Positions 7,970-16,492 of a DNA stretch of 64,000 bases are shown piece after piece (the first letter of the stretch is position 1; each line of letters opens with the position of its first letter). The notes beneath the pieces are model-generated. The model had not been told where the DNA came from, did no database searches, and worked only from the letters and a program-made list of their open reading frames with translations. This DNA comes from an uncultured Myxococcales bacterium (GTDB lineage: Bacteria; Myxococcota_A; UBA9042; DTJE01): the NCBI GenBank assembly GCA_903857665.1, contig CAIOFV010000129.1, positions 1 to 64,000 on the forward strand, read 5' to 3'. A program made the translations under genes and the position numbers.

Positions 7970-9192
7970 GGCGACGCCTCCGCGCACTGCTCCACGAAGG
8001 CCTCCAGCGCCAGCCTGACGCCCTCGTCGGCATGCAGCCGCAGGTCGTTCAGGTCGCTGTGCACCACCACCGAAGGCACACCCGGGCCCGCGGCCAGGCG
8101 GCCCGGCATCCCGTACCGGCAATTGCTGTTGTTGGGGCACGTCTTGGCGTCGTGGAACACGATCCCGTGCACGGAGTAGCGCCGGGCCTCGGCCGCCAGG
8201 ATCCGTTCCTTCACCGCGTCGGTGCGCGTGATGAACAGTTCCAGCGCCGCGCGTGCCATGCTGTCGAAGGGCGCATCGGGGTCCAGCGCGTCGAAGACCC
8301 ACGACGAGCAGTACGTGGACCCGGCCACGCAGGCCCCCAGGCGCGCCAGGAGGTCCGACACGTCGCGCAGGCGGCCCCATATGGGCATCCCTTCCCAGTA
8401 CAGCCGGACCCGCTCGCCAGCGACCGCCGCCTCCCCGCGGGCGACCCGGCCTTCCAGCTCCGCCAGCAGGCCCTCGTAGTACGCCGCGGACCGTGGGTCG
8501 CCCCGCAGCACCACGGCCGGGCCCATGTGGACACACGCGTCGAAGAACGTCAGGGGCGACGGGCGCGCCTCGCCGGTCGACAGCACCCGCCGCCACAGGA
8601 TCGACGTGTCCCGCGAAACCGCCACGGCTTCCCGCAGGCGGCCCGCGTCCAGGCGCCGTCCGGCGATGGACTCCAGCGGCTGCACCAGGCCACGGATCTG
8701 GGCGGCCACGGACGCCACCAGGTCGCCGGTCACCTCGCCGACACCCCGCGGCGCGCTGACGCCGATCACGGGCGCGCCCCACTGGCGGCCGTAGAACGAA
8801 AACCAGTCCAGCACGTCCCGGCACTGGTTGGTGTCGTAGACCAGCACGTCGGGGCGAGGCACGGCGGTAATCGACGGGTCCACGCGGGACAGGGCCGTCA
8901 CGCCGCGACGGAAGGCCCCGATGTCCGACGTCATGTACGAGCAGACGTCGGGCGAATAGCCTTCCGCGCTGGCCGCCGGGATCAGGTCCGTCGCGGCCCG
9001 CGAGGCGCCCAGCATGGCGGCGTGGTTTTCCGGGAAGAAGATCGCAAAGCCCAGCGCGCGCAACAGTTCGACGGGACCGACGCTGGAGCACCAGGCGACC
9101 CGGCGGCCGGGGTCCCACGCGGCGGCGTCGCATTCGCGGAAGGCTTCCGCCATCAGGGCCTGCATGCGCGTGGTCGATTCGAGGCGGGGCAT
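7966..9192 (-). CDS. 2-hydroxyacyl-CoA dehydratase subunit (HgdB/FldC/BcrC family)
   Basis: 408 residues. The C-terminal half shows the family pattern: CPNNSNCRYG cluster cysteines, then GVPSVVVHSDLNDLR, where classical members have the 'IP-x-L-x-x-E-x-D' strand, and a final EAFVEQC helix. The family removes water from (R)-2-hydroxyacyl-CoA through a ketyl radical after one-electron activation. Classical enzymes have two related subunits, but only one is present here. The ATG at 9192 has GAGG about 9 nt upstream; a start 22 codons earlier would run into the preceding gene. It lies 10 nt after the PanE-like gene. Confidence 0.85.
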   Translation of the reverse strand: MPRLESTTRMQALMAEAFRECDAAAWDPGRRVAWCSSVGPVELLRALGFAIFFPENHAAMLGASRAATDLIPAASAEGYSPDVCSYMTSDIGAFRRGVTALSRVDPSITAVPRPDVLVYDTNQCRDVLDWFSFYGRQWGAPVIGVSAPRGVGEVTGDLVASVAAQIRGLVQPLESIAGRRLDAGRLREAVAVSRDTSILWRRVLSTGEARPSPLTFFDACVHMGPAVVLRGDPRSAAYYEGLLAELEGRVARGEAAVAGERVRLYWEGMPIWGRLRDVSDLLARLGACVAGSTYCSSWVFDALDPDAPFDSMARAALELFITRTDAVKERILAAEARRYSVHGIVFHDAKTCPNNSNCRYGMPGRLAAGPGVPSVVVHSDLNDLRLHADEGVRLALEAFVEQCAEASP

Positions 9193-9202
9193 GGTATCGC
9201 CC

Positions 9203-10156
9203 TCAGTGGGGATGGGACGAACGTGCTGGAACCGCTTCCAGGGACTGGACCAGCGCACAGATGGCGCGATTCAGCGGCACGTCCACCCCCAGGGCGTCCG
9301 CGGCCTCCACCACCTTGCCGTTGATGTACGACACCTCGGTGGGGCGCCCGCGCAGAACGTCGATCAGCATCGACGGGGGATGGTCGCCCGCCTCCAGCAC
9401 GTATCGCATGGACGTCTCGAAGAACCCGTTGCCGCAATCGTACCCCAGGCGGTCGCCCACCGCGATGCACTCGCTGAGCAGCCCCTGCGACAGGCGGCGC
9501 AATTCCTTGTGCGACAAAGCCGTGCGCATGTCCATGCGCGTCAGGGCGCATACCGGGGCCAGGATCGCCAGGTGCACGACCTTGCGCCACACACAGGCGC
9601 GGATGTCGGGCGCGACCTCGGTCCGCAGCCCGATGCCGGTCAGCAGGCCCGCGATCGCCCGGGCCCGATCGTCGGCCAGGCCTTCCGGCACGCCCACCCA
9701 GTTCGGCGGCTGGAAGAAGGTCAGGCGCACGCAGCCGGGCTCATCGACCTGGCCCGCGAAGTTGACCACGCCGCGCACGAAGCGGTCGGCGCCGACCGCC
9801 GGGACCAGGTGATCCTCGATGCCCAGGCCGTTCTGGAGGCTGACCACGGTGGTCGCCGGTCCGATCAGCGCCGGCAGGCCCAGCACGAGGGTCGGCAGGT
9901 CGTTCGCCTTCACACACACGAATACGGTATCGAAAGGACCGTCGGGGACGGCGGCGGCGACGGTGTCGCGGACGGCATCCAGCCGGAACTCGGATTCCGG
10001 CTCCCCGCACAGCCGCAGGCCGTCCTGCCTGGCGGCCCGGGCCCGGGCCTCGCCGGATTCGACGGCCACCACTCGCTCGCCGGCAGCCTTCAGCCGACAG
10101 GCGATGATGGCCCCCACCGGACCCAGGCCGATCACGCAGTGGCTGCCAGCGCCCAC
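9203..10156 (-). CDS. ketopantoate reductase-family (ApbA/PanE-like) 2-oxoacid reductase
   Basis: 317 residues. The N-terminal NADP-binding fold is shown by VIGLGPVGAIIACRL (GxGxxG), followed by the family's VCVKAND and SLQNGLG blocks; the C-terminal helical domain has RACVWRKVV, where PanE has its catalytic Lys, and a late PSMLIDVLRGRPTEVSYING block. Family members reduce 2-oxoacids to (R)-2-hydroxyacids; besides ketopantoate, some take branched or aryl 2-oxoacids. As first gene of an operon with a 2-hydroxyacyl-CoA dehydratase, it could make that enzyme's substrate (inference). A housekeeping panE role is possible but less likely in this setting. Confidence 0.82.
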   Translation of the reverse strand: MGAGSHCVIGLGPVGAIIACRLKAAGERVVAVESGEARARAARQDGLRLCGEPESEFRLDAVRDTVAAAVPDGPFDTVFVCVKANDLPTLVLGLPALIGPATTVVSLQNGLGIEDHLVPAVGADRFVRGVVNFAGQVDEPGCVRLTFFQPPNWVGVPEGLADDRARAIAGLLTGIGLRTEVAPDIRACVWRKVVHLAILAPVCALTRMDMRTALSHKELRRLSQGLLSECIAVGDRLGYDCGNGFFETSMRYVLEAGDHPPSMLIDVLRGRPTEVSYINGKVVEAADALGVDVPLNRAICALVQSLEAVPARSSHPH

Positions 10157-10221
10157 GACGGCTCCAACGCCCGGATTCGCCCGCCAGGAAGCGAGGCAGG
10201 GGACAGCCCGGGAGACGGCGT

Positions 10222-10250
10222 AGGATACCCGCGGGTCCCCGGGAATTCAA
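10222..10250 (-). promoter_or_regulatory. sigma70-like promoter of the reductase/dehydratase operon
   Basis: Read on the minus strand: TTGAAT at 10250-10245, a 17-nt spacer, and TATCCT at 10227-10222. Transcription would start near 10215, giving a leader of about 60 nt to the PanE-like start at 10156. Both hexamers match four of six consensus positions. Confidence 0.5.
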
Positions 10251-10263
10251 CGCGGGCAGGCAG

Positions 10264-10387
10264 CGGGGGCCGGTGCGAGGGGGCGGGGCGGCAGGAAGGG
10301 GGCGGGGCGGGGCGGGAGCAGGGACGGGGGCGGGAGGAGGACAGGGCTGGGGCGGGGACGGGTACGGACTCGGGTACGGGTACGGGC
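10264..10387 (+). repeat. G-rich intergenic tract between divergent operons
   Basis: About 120 bases of the plus strand consist mostly of G3-G5 runs split by one or two other bases, ending in short GGGTAC repeats (about 10,366-10,385). Four or more G-runs occur in nearly every 25-base stretch, so several G-quadruplexes could form on the non-template strand of the ketosynthase operon. The tract fills most of the 328-base gap 10,157-10,484 between the divergent arms. Frames through it are open only because of its composition. Confidence 0.7.
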
Positions 10388-10425
10388 GTTGGAGCGCCGC
10401 AATACGGGCTTCTCTGGAAAGGCAC

Positions 10426-10454
10426 TTGCCGCGGACCCCCTGAACGGCGAGAAT
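10426..10454 (+). promoter_or_regulatory. weak sigma70-like promoter candidate for the ketosynthase operon
   Basis: TTGCCG at 10426-10431, a 17-nt spacer and GAGAAT at 10449-10454. A start near 10461 would leave a leader of about 24 nt before the ATG at 10485. The -35 match is poor (three of six). It lies just after the G-rich tract. Confidence 0.3.
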
Positions 10455-10484
10455 CGCGCCGTCTTTTCGCGCGGGCGATCCCGC

Positions 10485-11639
10485 ATGCGTGCGCGTCCCC
10501 GGTTTGCCGGCATGGAGGTCGTCAGCGCCCTGGGCGCCGATCTGGACGCCTTCGACCGGGGCTTGCGGGACGGCGCCGGGGGCCTCCGATCCGACCCGGA
10601 CGGCACGTTCCTGGGCCGGATGCCCCATCCCCCGTGGGACGGACCCGGGGACCCGCTGGCCGGCTTCCTGGCGTCCGTCCTGGCCTCGGCCTGCATCCGG
10701 GCTGGCCAGCACGCGCCCTCCCTGCTGGCCGACCCCGATACGCTCCTGATCCTGTCCACGACCAAGGGCGACATCGCGTGCTTCCTGGCGCCGGGCGGCG
10801 AAACGCGCCTGGGCCCGTTCCTGGGGCGCGTGAGGCGCGCAGCCGGCCACCGGGGGCACGCGGAACTGGTGTCGGCCGCCTGCGCTTCGGGCGCGGTCGC
10901 CATCGCCCGGGCCGCACGGCTGCTGGAGGCCGGTTGGGGACGGCGGGCGCTGGTCCTGGGGTTCGACCGGCTGGACCCCTTCCTGGTGGAGGGTTTCCGC
11001 TGCCTGGGCGCGATGGGAACGACGGCCTGCCGACCATACGACGACGACCGGGACGGCCTGTCGCTGGGCGAGGCCGCCACCGCGGTGCTGCTGGTCGATG
11101 ACGACGCCCCCGGCGTGCGCCTCGCGGGCGTCGGCCTGTCGGGCGACGCCTTCACGATCGTACGGCCGTGCGACGACGGTTCCGGGCTGGCCCTGGCCAT
11201 ATCGCGCGCGCTGAAGGACGCCGGCGAGGCAGTATCGGGATGCACGCTGGCGTCGGCGGTGGATCGCGCTGCAATCCCATCATCGATACCCGCGTGCCCG
11301 GGCAGCCGCATCGAAGGCATCTGCGGTCACGGGACCGCGACGGTGGCCAACGACGCCATGGAAGCGGCAGCCTTTCGCCTGGCCTTCGGCGACGCGGTGC
11401 CGCCCGTCTTCGGCCTGAAGGGCGCCACGGGCCACACGCTGGGCGCTTGCGGGGTGCTGGAAGCGGTGGCCTGCGCGCTGGCGATCCGGGGCGGGTACCT
11501 GCCCGGGACCCCCGGCTTCAGCGCGACCGCCTTGGGCCTGGACGTGGTGGCCCGTTCGCGCGCGACGGCGCCCCGGCGGCTCCTGACCGTCAACGCGGGC
11601 TTCGGGGGCCTGGACGCGGCACTGGTGCTGGAGGGATGA
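10485..11639 (+). CDS. beta-ketoacyl-ACP synthase (FabF-like ketosynthase)
   Basis: 384 residues, thiolase fold. The full condensing triad is present: Cys133 (SAACASGA), His282 (CGHGTAT) and His317 (GATGHTLGACG). It should perform decarboxylative Claisen condensation on ACP-bound chains. I chose the ATG at 10485, which gives MRARPRFAGMEVVSALG, the usual family opening; a TTG at 10389 would put the G-rich tract into the protein. It overlaps the next gene by 4 nt, which suggests they form a complex like the ketosynthase/partner pairs of aryl polyene loci. Confidence 0.9.
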   Translation: MRARPRFAGMEVVSALGADLDAFDRGLRDGAGGLRSDPDGTFLGRMPHPPWDGPGDPLAGFLASVLASACIRAGQHAPSLLADPDTLLILSTTKGDIACFLAPGGETRLGPFLGRVRRAAGHRGHAELVSAACASGAVAIARAARLLEAGWGRRALVLGFDRLDPFLVEGFRCLGAMGTTACRPYDDDRDGLSLGEAATAVLLVDDDAPGVRLAGVGLSGDAFTIVRPCDDGSGLALAISRALKDAGEAVSGCTLASAVDRAAIPSSIPACPGSRIEGICGHGTATVANDAMEAAAFRLAFGDAVPPVFGLKGATGHTLGACGVLEAVACALAIRGGYLPGTPGFSATALGLDVVARSRATAPRRLLTVNAGFGGLDAALVLEG

Positions 11640-12376
11640 GCATGCGGCCGGTGTACCTGCAGGCCGTGGCAACCGTGGATCGCCAGGCTTTCGTGGGCCC
11701 GCGGGGCACGGAGGCCTGGAACCCCGAGGGCTACGACGTCGCGCCCGACCCCCGGCGATTCTTTCCCGACCAGCCGCGCCTGGGCCGCCTGGACCTCCCC
11801 AGCCGGTTCGTCGTCTGTGCGGCGGGCCTGCTTCCCGCGCCGACGCCCGACCGGCCGGACGCGACCGCGGTGATTCTCGGCACCGCTGCAGGCTGCTTGG
11901 ACGCGGATCGGTCGTTCGCCGCGTCGATCGCCGAGCGCCCGTCGCCGGCGACCTATGCGCGGACGCTGCCCACGACGGCGGGCGCCGAACTGGCCATCCT
12001 CCGCGGGTACCGGGGCCCGGACTTCGCTATCATCCAGGACGGCATTCCGGGCCTCCTGGCCGTCGCCGCCGCGGTGCAGGAAATCGCCTCGGGCGCCTGC
12101 GAGGCTGCGGTCGCCGGTGAATACGACGCGCTGTCGGGCCCGGGCGGTTCGGGCGCCGCCACGCTGTGCCTGCTGGGGTCCGAGCCGGCGGCGGACGGCC
12201 GCTCGCGACCGGTGACGCTGACGCGCGCGCCCGCCGGGGCAAACGAAGCGCCCACGGGACTCGGGTCCCTGCTCGTGCGCTTCCTGGATGGGCCCGCGAA
12301 CGCTCCTTTCGCGCTGGAAGGGACGGGGTCCGGTTCGCGGGTCCGCCTGGAATGCGGCCCGACGGCAACGAGGTGA
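11636..12376 (+). CDS. Ketoacyl-synt_2-type ketosynthase partner (chain-length-factor-like)
   Basis: 246 residues, much shorter than a full ketosynthase. The AVILGTAAGCLDADRSFA and GAELAILRGY blocks, then GACEAAVAGEYDAL, match the N-terminal-ketosynthase-like small proteins (Ketoacyl-synt_2 family) of aryl polyene loci. No catalytic Cys sits in an active-site motif, so it should be a structural partner for the preceding ketosynthase (inference). It begins with an ATGA overlap and ends two bases before the next gene. Confidence 0.75.
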   Translation: MSMRPVYLQAVATVDRQAFVGPRGTEAWNPEGYDVAPDPRRFFPDQPRLGRLDLPSRFVVCAAGLLPAPTPDRPDATAVILGTAAGCLDADRSFAASIAERPSPATYARTLPTTAGAELAILRGYRGPDFAIIQDGIPGLLAVAAAVQEIASGACEAAVAGEYDALSGPGGSGAATLCLLGSEPAADGRSRPVTLTRAPAGANEAPTGLGSLLVRFLDGPANAPFALEGTGSGSRVRLECGPTATR

Positions 12377-12378
12377 CG

Positions 12379-13740
12379 GTGAAGGTCCTGCTGATCTCGG
12401 CCAACCCGGAGCGCGTGCCCAACCCGGTGTTCCCCATCGGGATGTCCTACGTGGCCCGCTCGCTGGAACCCGATCACGACGTCCGGTTGTGGGACTGCAT
12501 CGTGGACGGCGAGGACGGCCTGCCGCTAGCGATCCGCGATTTCCAGCCGGACCTGGTGGGCCTGAGCCTGCGGAACGTGGACACCCAGCGGCCCGACGGC
12601 CGCGTCTTCCTGGGCGACTACCGGCGCGTGACGGACCTGGTCCGCCAGGCGACCCTCGCGCCGCTGGTCCTGGGCGGATCGGCCTTCACGCTGTTTCCCG
12701 AGCGCTACGTCGCCGAACTGGGCGCCGACTTCGGGATTGCCGGCGAGGGCGAGCACCTCCGCCTGCTGGTGGATGCCCTCGCAGCGGGCGTGACGCTCGA
12801 CGAGGCCGATGGCGGCCGTGGCGTCCCCGGCCTGGTCCGTCCGGGCCGCGCCACCACGCCCCTGCGCAAGTGGGCCGGACCGGTGGGCCATGCCGGCGCA
12901 TCGACCCGGCTCGTGGCAGCCTACGAGGCGTGCGGCGGCATGCTGAACCTCCAGACCAAGCGCGGCTGCAGCCTGCGCTGCTGCTATTGCACCTATCCCC
13001 TGGTCGAGGGACGCCGCCTGCGCCGACACGACGTCGAGTCCCTCGTGGACGAGGTCGAACGGTTGCGGGACGATGGGGCCCGCTACCTGTTTTTCGTGGA
13101 CTCGGTCTTCAACCTCGACCTCGCCCACACGACCGCCCTCGCGAAGGCCCTCATCCGCCGGGACGTGAAGATGCCGTGGGCCGCGTTCATCGCTCCGCAT
13201 CGCGTCACTCCCGCCTACGCGCGCCTGCTGCGGGCCGCCGGCCTGACCCACGCCGAACTGGGCACCGAATCGCTCAGCGACCCGGTCCTTGCGGCCTACG
13301 GCAAGCCCTTCCGCGTCCGCGACGTCGTAGCGGCCCACGCGGCGCTGGGCGCAGCCGGCGTGCACCGGGCGCATTTCCTGCTGTTCGGCGGGCCGGGTGA
13401 AACGCGGGCGACCGTCGAGGAAACCCTTGCGACGTCCGCGACCCTTCCCGACTCGGTCTTCTTTCCCTGCATGACCCTCCGGGTCTATCCCGGGACGCCG
13501 CTGCACCGGCGTGCCGTGGCCGAGGGCGTGGTGCGCGCCGACGACTCGCTGTTCGATCCCGTGTTCTACTGCTCGCCCGCCATCGACCCGGCGTGGCTGA
13601 AGGCGCGCCTGGCGGAAGAGGCCGGGCGCCGCCCGAACTTCGTGCTCGACGACGCCTCGGAGGAGATGGCCGGACTGGTGTTGCGCGCCCGTGCGCGAGG
13701 CCGTGTCGTGGGGCCGATGTGGGAGTTCTTGTGTCGATGA
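12379..13740 (+). CDS. cobalamin-type radical SAM enzyme inside the ketosynthase operon
   Basis: 453 residues. The N-terminus (MKVLLISANPERVPNPVFPIG) is the typical start of the B12-binding-like fold of class B radical SAM proteins, though DxHxxG is not seen. The radical SAM motif is CSLRCCYC with Cys197, Cys201 and Cys204, preceded by NLQTKRG as in the family. The GTG at 12379 has AACGAGG about 5 nt upstream; a GTG at 12373 overlapping the previous stop is the alternative. The gene ends in an ATGA overlap with the ketosynthase fusion, so it is co-translated with the condensing enzymes. I infer modification of the carrier-bound or released chain. Confidence 0.85.
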   Translation: MKVLLISANPERVPNPVFPIGMSYVARSLEPDHDVRLWDCIVDGEDGLPLAIRDFQPDLVGLSLRNVDTQRPDGRVFLGDYRRVTDLVRQATLAPLVLGGSAFTLFPERYVAELGADFGIAGEGEHLRLLVDALAAGVTLDEADGGRGVPGLVRPGRATTPLRKWAGPVGHAGASTRLVAAYEACGGMLNLQTKRGCSLRCCYCTYPLVEGRRLRRHDVESLVDEVERLRDDGARYLFFVDSVFNLDLAHTTALAKALIRRDVKMPWAAFIAPHRVTPAYARLLRAAGLTHAELGTESLSDPVLAAYGKPFRVRDVVAAHAALGAAGVHRAHFLLFGGPGETRATVEETLATSATLPDSVFFPCMTLRVYPGTPLHRRAVAEGVVRADDSLFDPVFYCSPAIDPAWLKARLAEEAGRRPNFVLDDASEEMAGLVLRARARGRVVGPMWEFLCR

Positions 13741-16139
13741 ACGAAACCCGCCGCCGCGCCGTCGTGACCGGGATCGGGGTCGTCTGCCCCGTGGGCCACA
13801 CCCTGGAGGCCTTCCGGAGCGCCCTCGTCGAGGGACGTTCGGGCATCCGTCCAGTCACGGCCTTCGACACGTCGGGGTTCCGCAGCGGCCTGGGAGGCGA
13901 GGTCATCGACTTCGATCCCCGGCGCGACCTGCCGCCGGGCGAGGCCGAGGCGTATCCCGATCGCTACCTCCAGTTCGCGCTGGCCGCCGGCCGGCGGGCG
14001 CTGGCGCATGCCGGCCTCCCGCCCGACCTGTCCCGACGCCGGGCCGCCCTGTCCCTGGGCACCTGCAACGGCGGCCTTCGCACCGCCGAGGGATGGTGGC
14101 GCGCGATCCTGTCGGGCGCCGGCGACGCCCTCGACGAGCGCACCGCGTACCTCCTCCGCTACTCGTCGCTGGGCCGCGCGCTGGCAGCGGCGTTCGGCGT
14201 CAACGGCCCGACGGTCATCGTGACGACCGCCTGCTCGTCGTCCACCAACGCCCTTGGTACCGCGCTGGACCTCGTGCAGTCAGGTCGCGCCGACCTCGTG
14301 CTGGCGGGCGGATCCGACGCCCTCTGCCTGACGACGTGGGCCGGTTTCAGCGCCGTGAAGGCCATGGCCGAACCCGGGCCCTGCCACCCGTTCTCGGGCC
14401 ATCCCAACGAGCACGGGATGAGCCTGGGCGAGGGCGCCGCGGCCTGGGTCGTGGAATCCTGGGACGCCGCACAAGCCCGCGGCGCGGCGCCGCTGGCCGA
14501 ACTGCTTTCGTACGGCCTGTCTGGCGACGCCCATCACCTGACCGCCCCGGACCCGGCGGGCGACGGCGCCGCCCGGGCCATGAAGGCGGCCCTCGACCGC
14601 GCCGGGTTGCAGCCGGCCGACCTCGGTTCCATCAACGCCCACGGGACCGGCACCGAGGCGAACGACCGCGCGGAAACGAAGGCCCTCCGGCGCCTCCTTG
14701 GGGACGCCTCCGTCCCCGTCACGTCCACCAAGTCCTTTCTGGGCCACACGCTAGGGGCGGCCGGCGTGCTGGAGGCGACCGCGTCCGTGCTGGGCATGAT
14801 CGAGGGCTTCATTCCGCCGACGCTGGGCTTCGACGGCACCCGGCCGGGACTGGGCCTGGACGTGGCCGGACCGGCACCGCGAGCCAGCGATTCGGCCACC
14901 TTCCTCAAGGTGAACCTGGCGTTTTCCGGCAACAATGCCGCGCTGGTCGTCGCGCGCCCGGACCCATCACGACCCGCCCCGGCCTCGGCGCCGGCCCGCC
15001 GCGTGGTGATCACCGGCATCGGGGCCGTGACGCCCGTCGGCGTGGGCACGAAGGCCCTTTGGGAAGCCCTCGCGGCGGGTCGCACCGCCGCCCGCGACGT
15101 CACGCGCTTCGACACCGCGGGATGCCGCTCGCACGGCGCGGCGCTGATGGACCCGTTCGACTGGCGCCACCACGAGCGGCGCATCGACCTCCGCCCCATG
15201 AACCCGATCGGACGGTTCGCGACGCTGGCGGCCCGCGAGGCACTCGAACGCGCCGGCCTCCCGCTGCGACCGAAATCCCTCGAATCCTCCGGCCTCGTCG
15301 TCGGCGTCAACGTCGGCCCCTCCGAGGAGCCCCTGATGCGGCGCGTGTGGTCGACGGCCGCGCATGTGGCCGACCCCGTCGGTTTCGCGGAAAGCGTCGC
15401 CAATTCCGTGGCCGGATACGTATCCCAGGCCCTGTACCTGAAAGGGCATGGCTCGACCGTGTCGCCGGGCCCGCAGGCGGGCATCGCCGCCGTGGCCCTC
15501 GCTGTCGAGGCCGTCACGCTGGGGCATGCCGTTCGCGTCGTGGCCGGTTCGGCCGACGAGGTGTTTGAACGGGCCTTCCGGAACGACGACGCGGCGGGCT
15601 GGCTGCCCCCGGACGGCGCCGACACCGGCGGGAACGGCTGGCGCAGGCGCGTTCCCGGCGAAGGCGCCGCGATGGTCGTCGTCGAGGACGCGGTGGAGGC
15701 CGCCGCTCGCGGCGCCACGCCTCTTGCCGAAGTGCTGGGCTGGGCCGCCTCGAACGACCCGGGCGACCTGGCAGGCCTTTCGACCTCCGGCGGCGCCCTG
15801 GCGGCGGCGATTCGCGAGGCATTGGCGCGCGGTGACTGCAGCCCCTCGGAAGTCGATGTGGTCGCGGATGCGCCAGTCGGCTCCCCGGGCTGCGACCGCG
15901 AGGACGCCGCCCTCCGGGCCGTCTTCGGCGATCGCGGGGTCCCGCGCCGCGTATCGACGGTGGATGCCGCCGGGTATGCGGACGCCTCCTCGGCCCTCAT
16001 GGCGGCCGCGGCGTGCCTCGAAGGCGGCGCCTGGAACGCCGGTGGCCTGCCCGGCCCGGCCCCCCGCCGCCTTCTGGTTCTGGGCACGTCGCCCCTGGGC
16101 CCGAACTGGGTACTGTTGCTGGGGACGGCAACATGGTGA
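13737..16139 (+). CDS. ketosynthase/chain-length-factor fusion protein
   Basis: 800 residues in two thiolase-fold halves. Residues 1-~410 form a complete ketosynthase: Cys166 (TTACSSSTN), His302 (NAHGTGTE), Lys332 and His337 (KSFLGHTLG). Residues ~420-800 restart with RRVVITGIGAVTPVG but have Gln580 (GPQAG) where the Cys should be, and no matching His motifs. A Gln at this site is the hallmark of chain length factors of type II polyketide synthases, which pair with a ketosynthase. Here both partners are one polypeptide. ATGA overlaps on the upstream side and a 7-nt overlap downstream tie it to the operon. Confidence 0.9.
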   Translation: MNETRRRAVVTGIGVVCPVGHTLEAFRSALVEGRSGIRPVTAFDTSGFRSGLGGEVIDFDPRRDLPPGEAEAYPDRYLQFALAAGRRALAHAGLPPDLSRRRAALSLGTCNGGLRTAEGWWRAILSGAGDALDERTAYLLRYSSLGRALAAAFGVNGPTVIVTTACSSSTNALGTALDLVQSGRADLVLAGGSDALCLTTWAGFSAVKAMAEPGPCHPFSGHPNEHGMSLGEGAAAWVVESWDAAQARGAAPLAELLSYGLSGDAHHLTAPDPAGDGAARAMKAALDRAGLQPADLGSINAHGTGTEANDRAETKALRRLLGDASVPVTSTKSFLGHTLGAAGVLEATASVLGMIEGFIPPTLGFDGTRPGLGLDVAGPAPRASDSATFLKVNLAFSGNNAALVVARPDPSRPAPASAPARRVVITGIGAVTPVGVGTKALWEALAAGRTAARDVTRFDTAGCRSHGAALMDPFDWRHHERRIDLRPMNPIGRFATLAAREALERAGLPLRPKSLESSGLVVGVNVGPSEEPLMRRVWSTAAHVADPVGFAESVANSVAGYVSQALYLKGHGSTVSPGPQAGIAAVALAVEAVTLGHAVRVVAGSADEVFERAFRNDDAAGWLPPDGADTGGNGWRRRVPGEGAAMVVVEDAVEAAARGATPLAEVLGWAASNDPGDLAGLSTSGGALAAAIREALARGDCSPSEVDVVADAPVGSPGCDREDAALRAVFGDRGVPRRVSTVDAAGYADASSALMAAAACLEGGAWNAGGLPGPAPRRLLVLGTSPLGPNWVLLLGTATW

Positions 16140-16492
16140 CCAGCCCCGATCGCGACGTCCTGGAGATCGCCGAGGCCAACGGCGTGGTCACCGGCCGGGT
16201 CCGCATCCCGGAAGGCGCTCCCTGCTTTGACGGGCACTTCCCGGGCGCGCCCCTCCTGCCCGGCGTCGCCCAGTTGCGCCTCGTCGCGGACCTTGTCGCC
16301 GACGCCTACGCAGCCCCGGTGAGCGTCCGCTCCATCCGCCGCGTGAAGTTTTCGTCGCCCATCCACCCCGGGGCGGTCGTATCCTTCCGCATCGAGGCGG
16401 CCCCGGGCTCCTCGCGCCTTGCCTGGAGGCTTGGCGACGCCCGAGCCGAGGTTTCGTCAGGCGAACTGGAAGTCACGGTGGGATCCCCATGA
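16133..16492 (+). CDS. ApeI/FabZ-like 3-hydroxyacyl-ACP dehydratase
   Basis: 119 residues, a single hotdog domain. CFDGHFPGAPLLPGVAQL is the FabZ/FabA-type active-site segment, with the catalytic His in GHFPG; short size and sequence resemble ApeI-like dehydratases of aryl polyene loci. It should remove water from 3-hydroxyacyl-ACP to give the trans-2-enoyl chain, building conjugated double bonds if no enoyl reductase acts. No ketoreductase gene is seen in the window. It overlaps the fusion gene by 7 nt and the glycosyltransferase by 4 nt. Confidence 0.88.
   Translation: MVTSPDRDVLEIAEANGVVTGRVRIPEGAPCFDGHFPGAPLLPGVAQLRLVADLVADAYAAPVSVRSIRRVKFSSPIHPGAVVSFRIEAAPGSSRLAWRLGDARAEVSSGELEVTVGSP

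Noticed and set aside
10389..10484. TTG start extending the first ketosynthase by 32 residues
   Set aside because: It would begin at the end of the G-rich tract and the added residues do not match the family start; the ATG at 10485 does.
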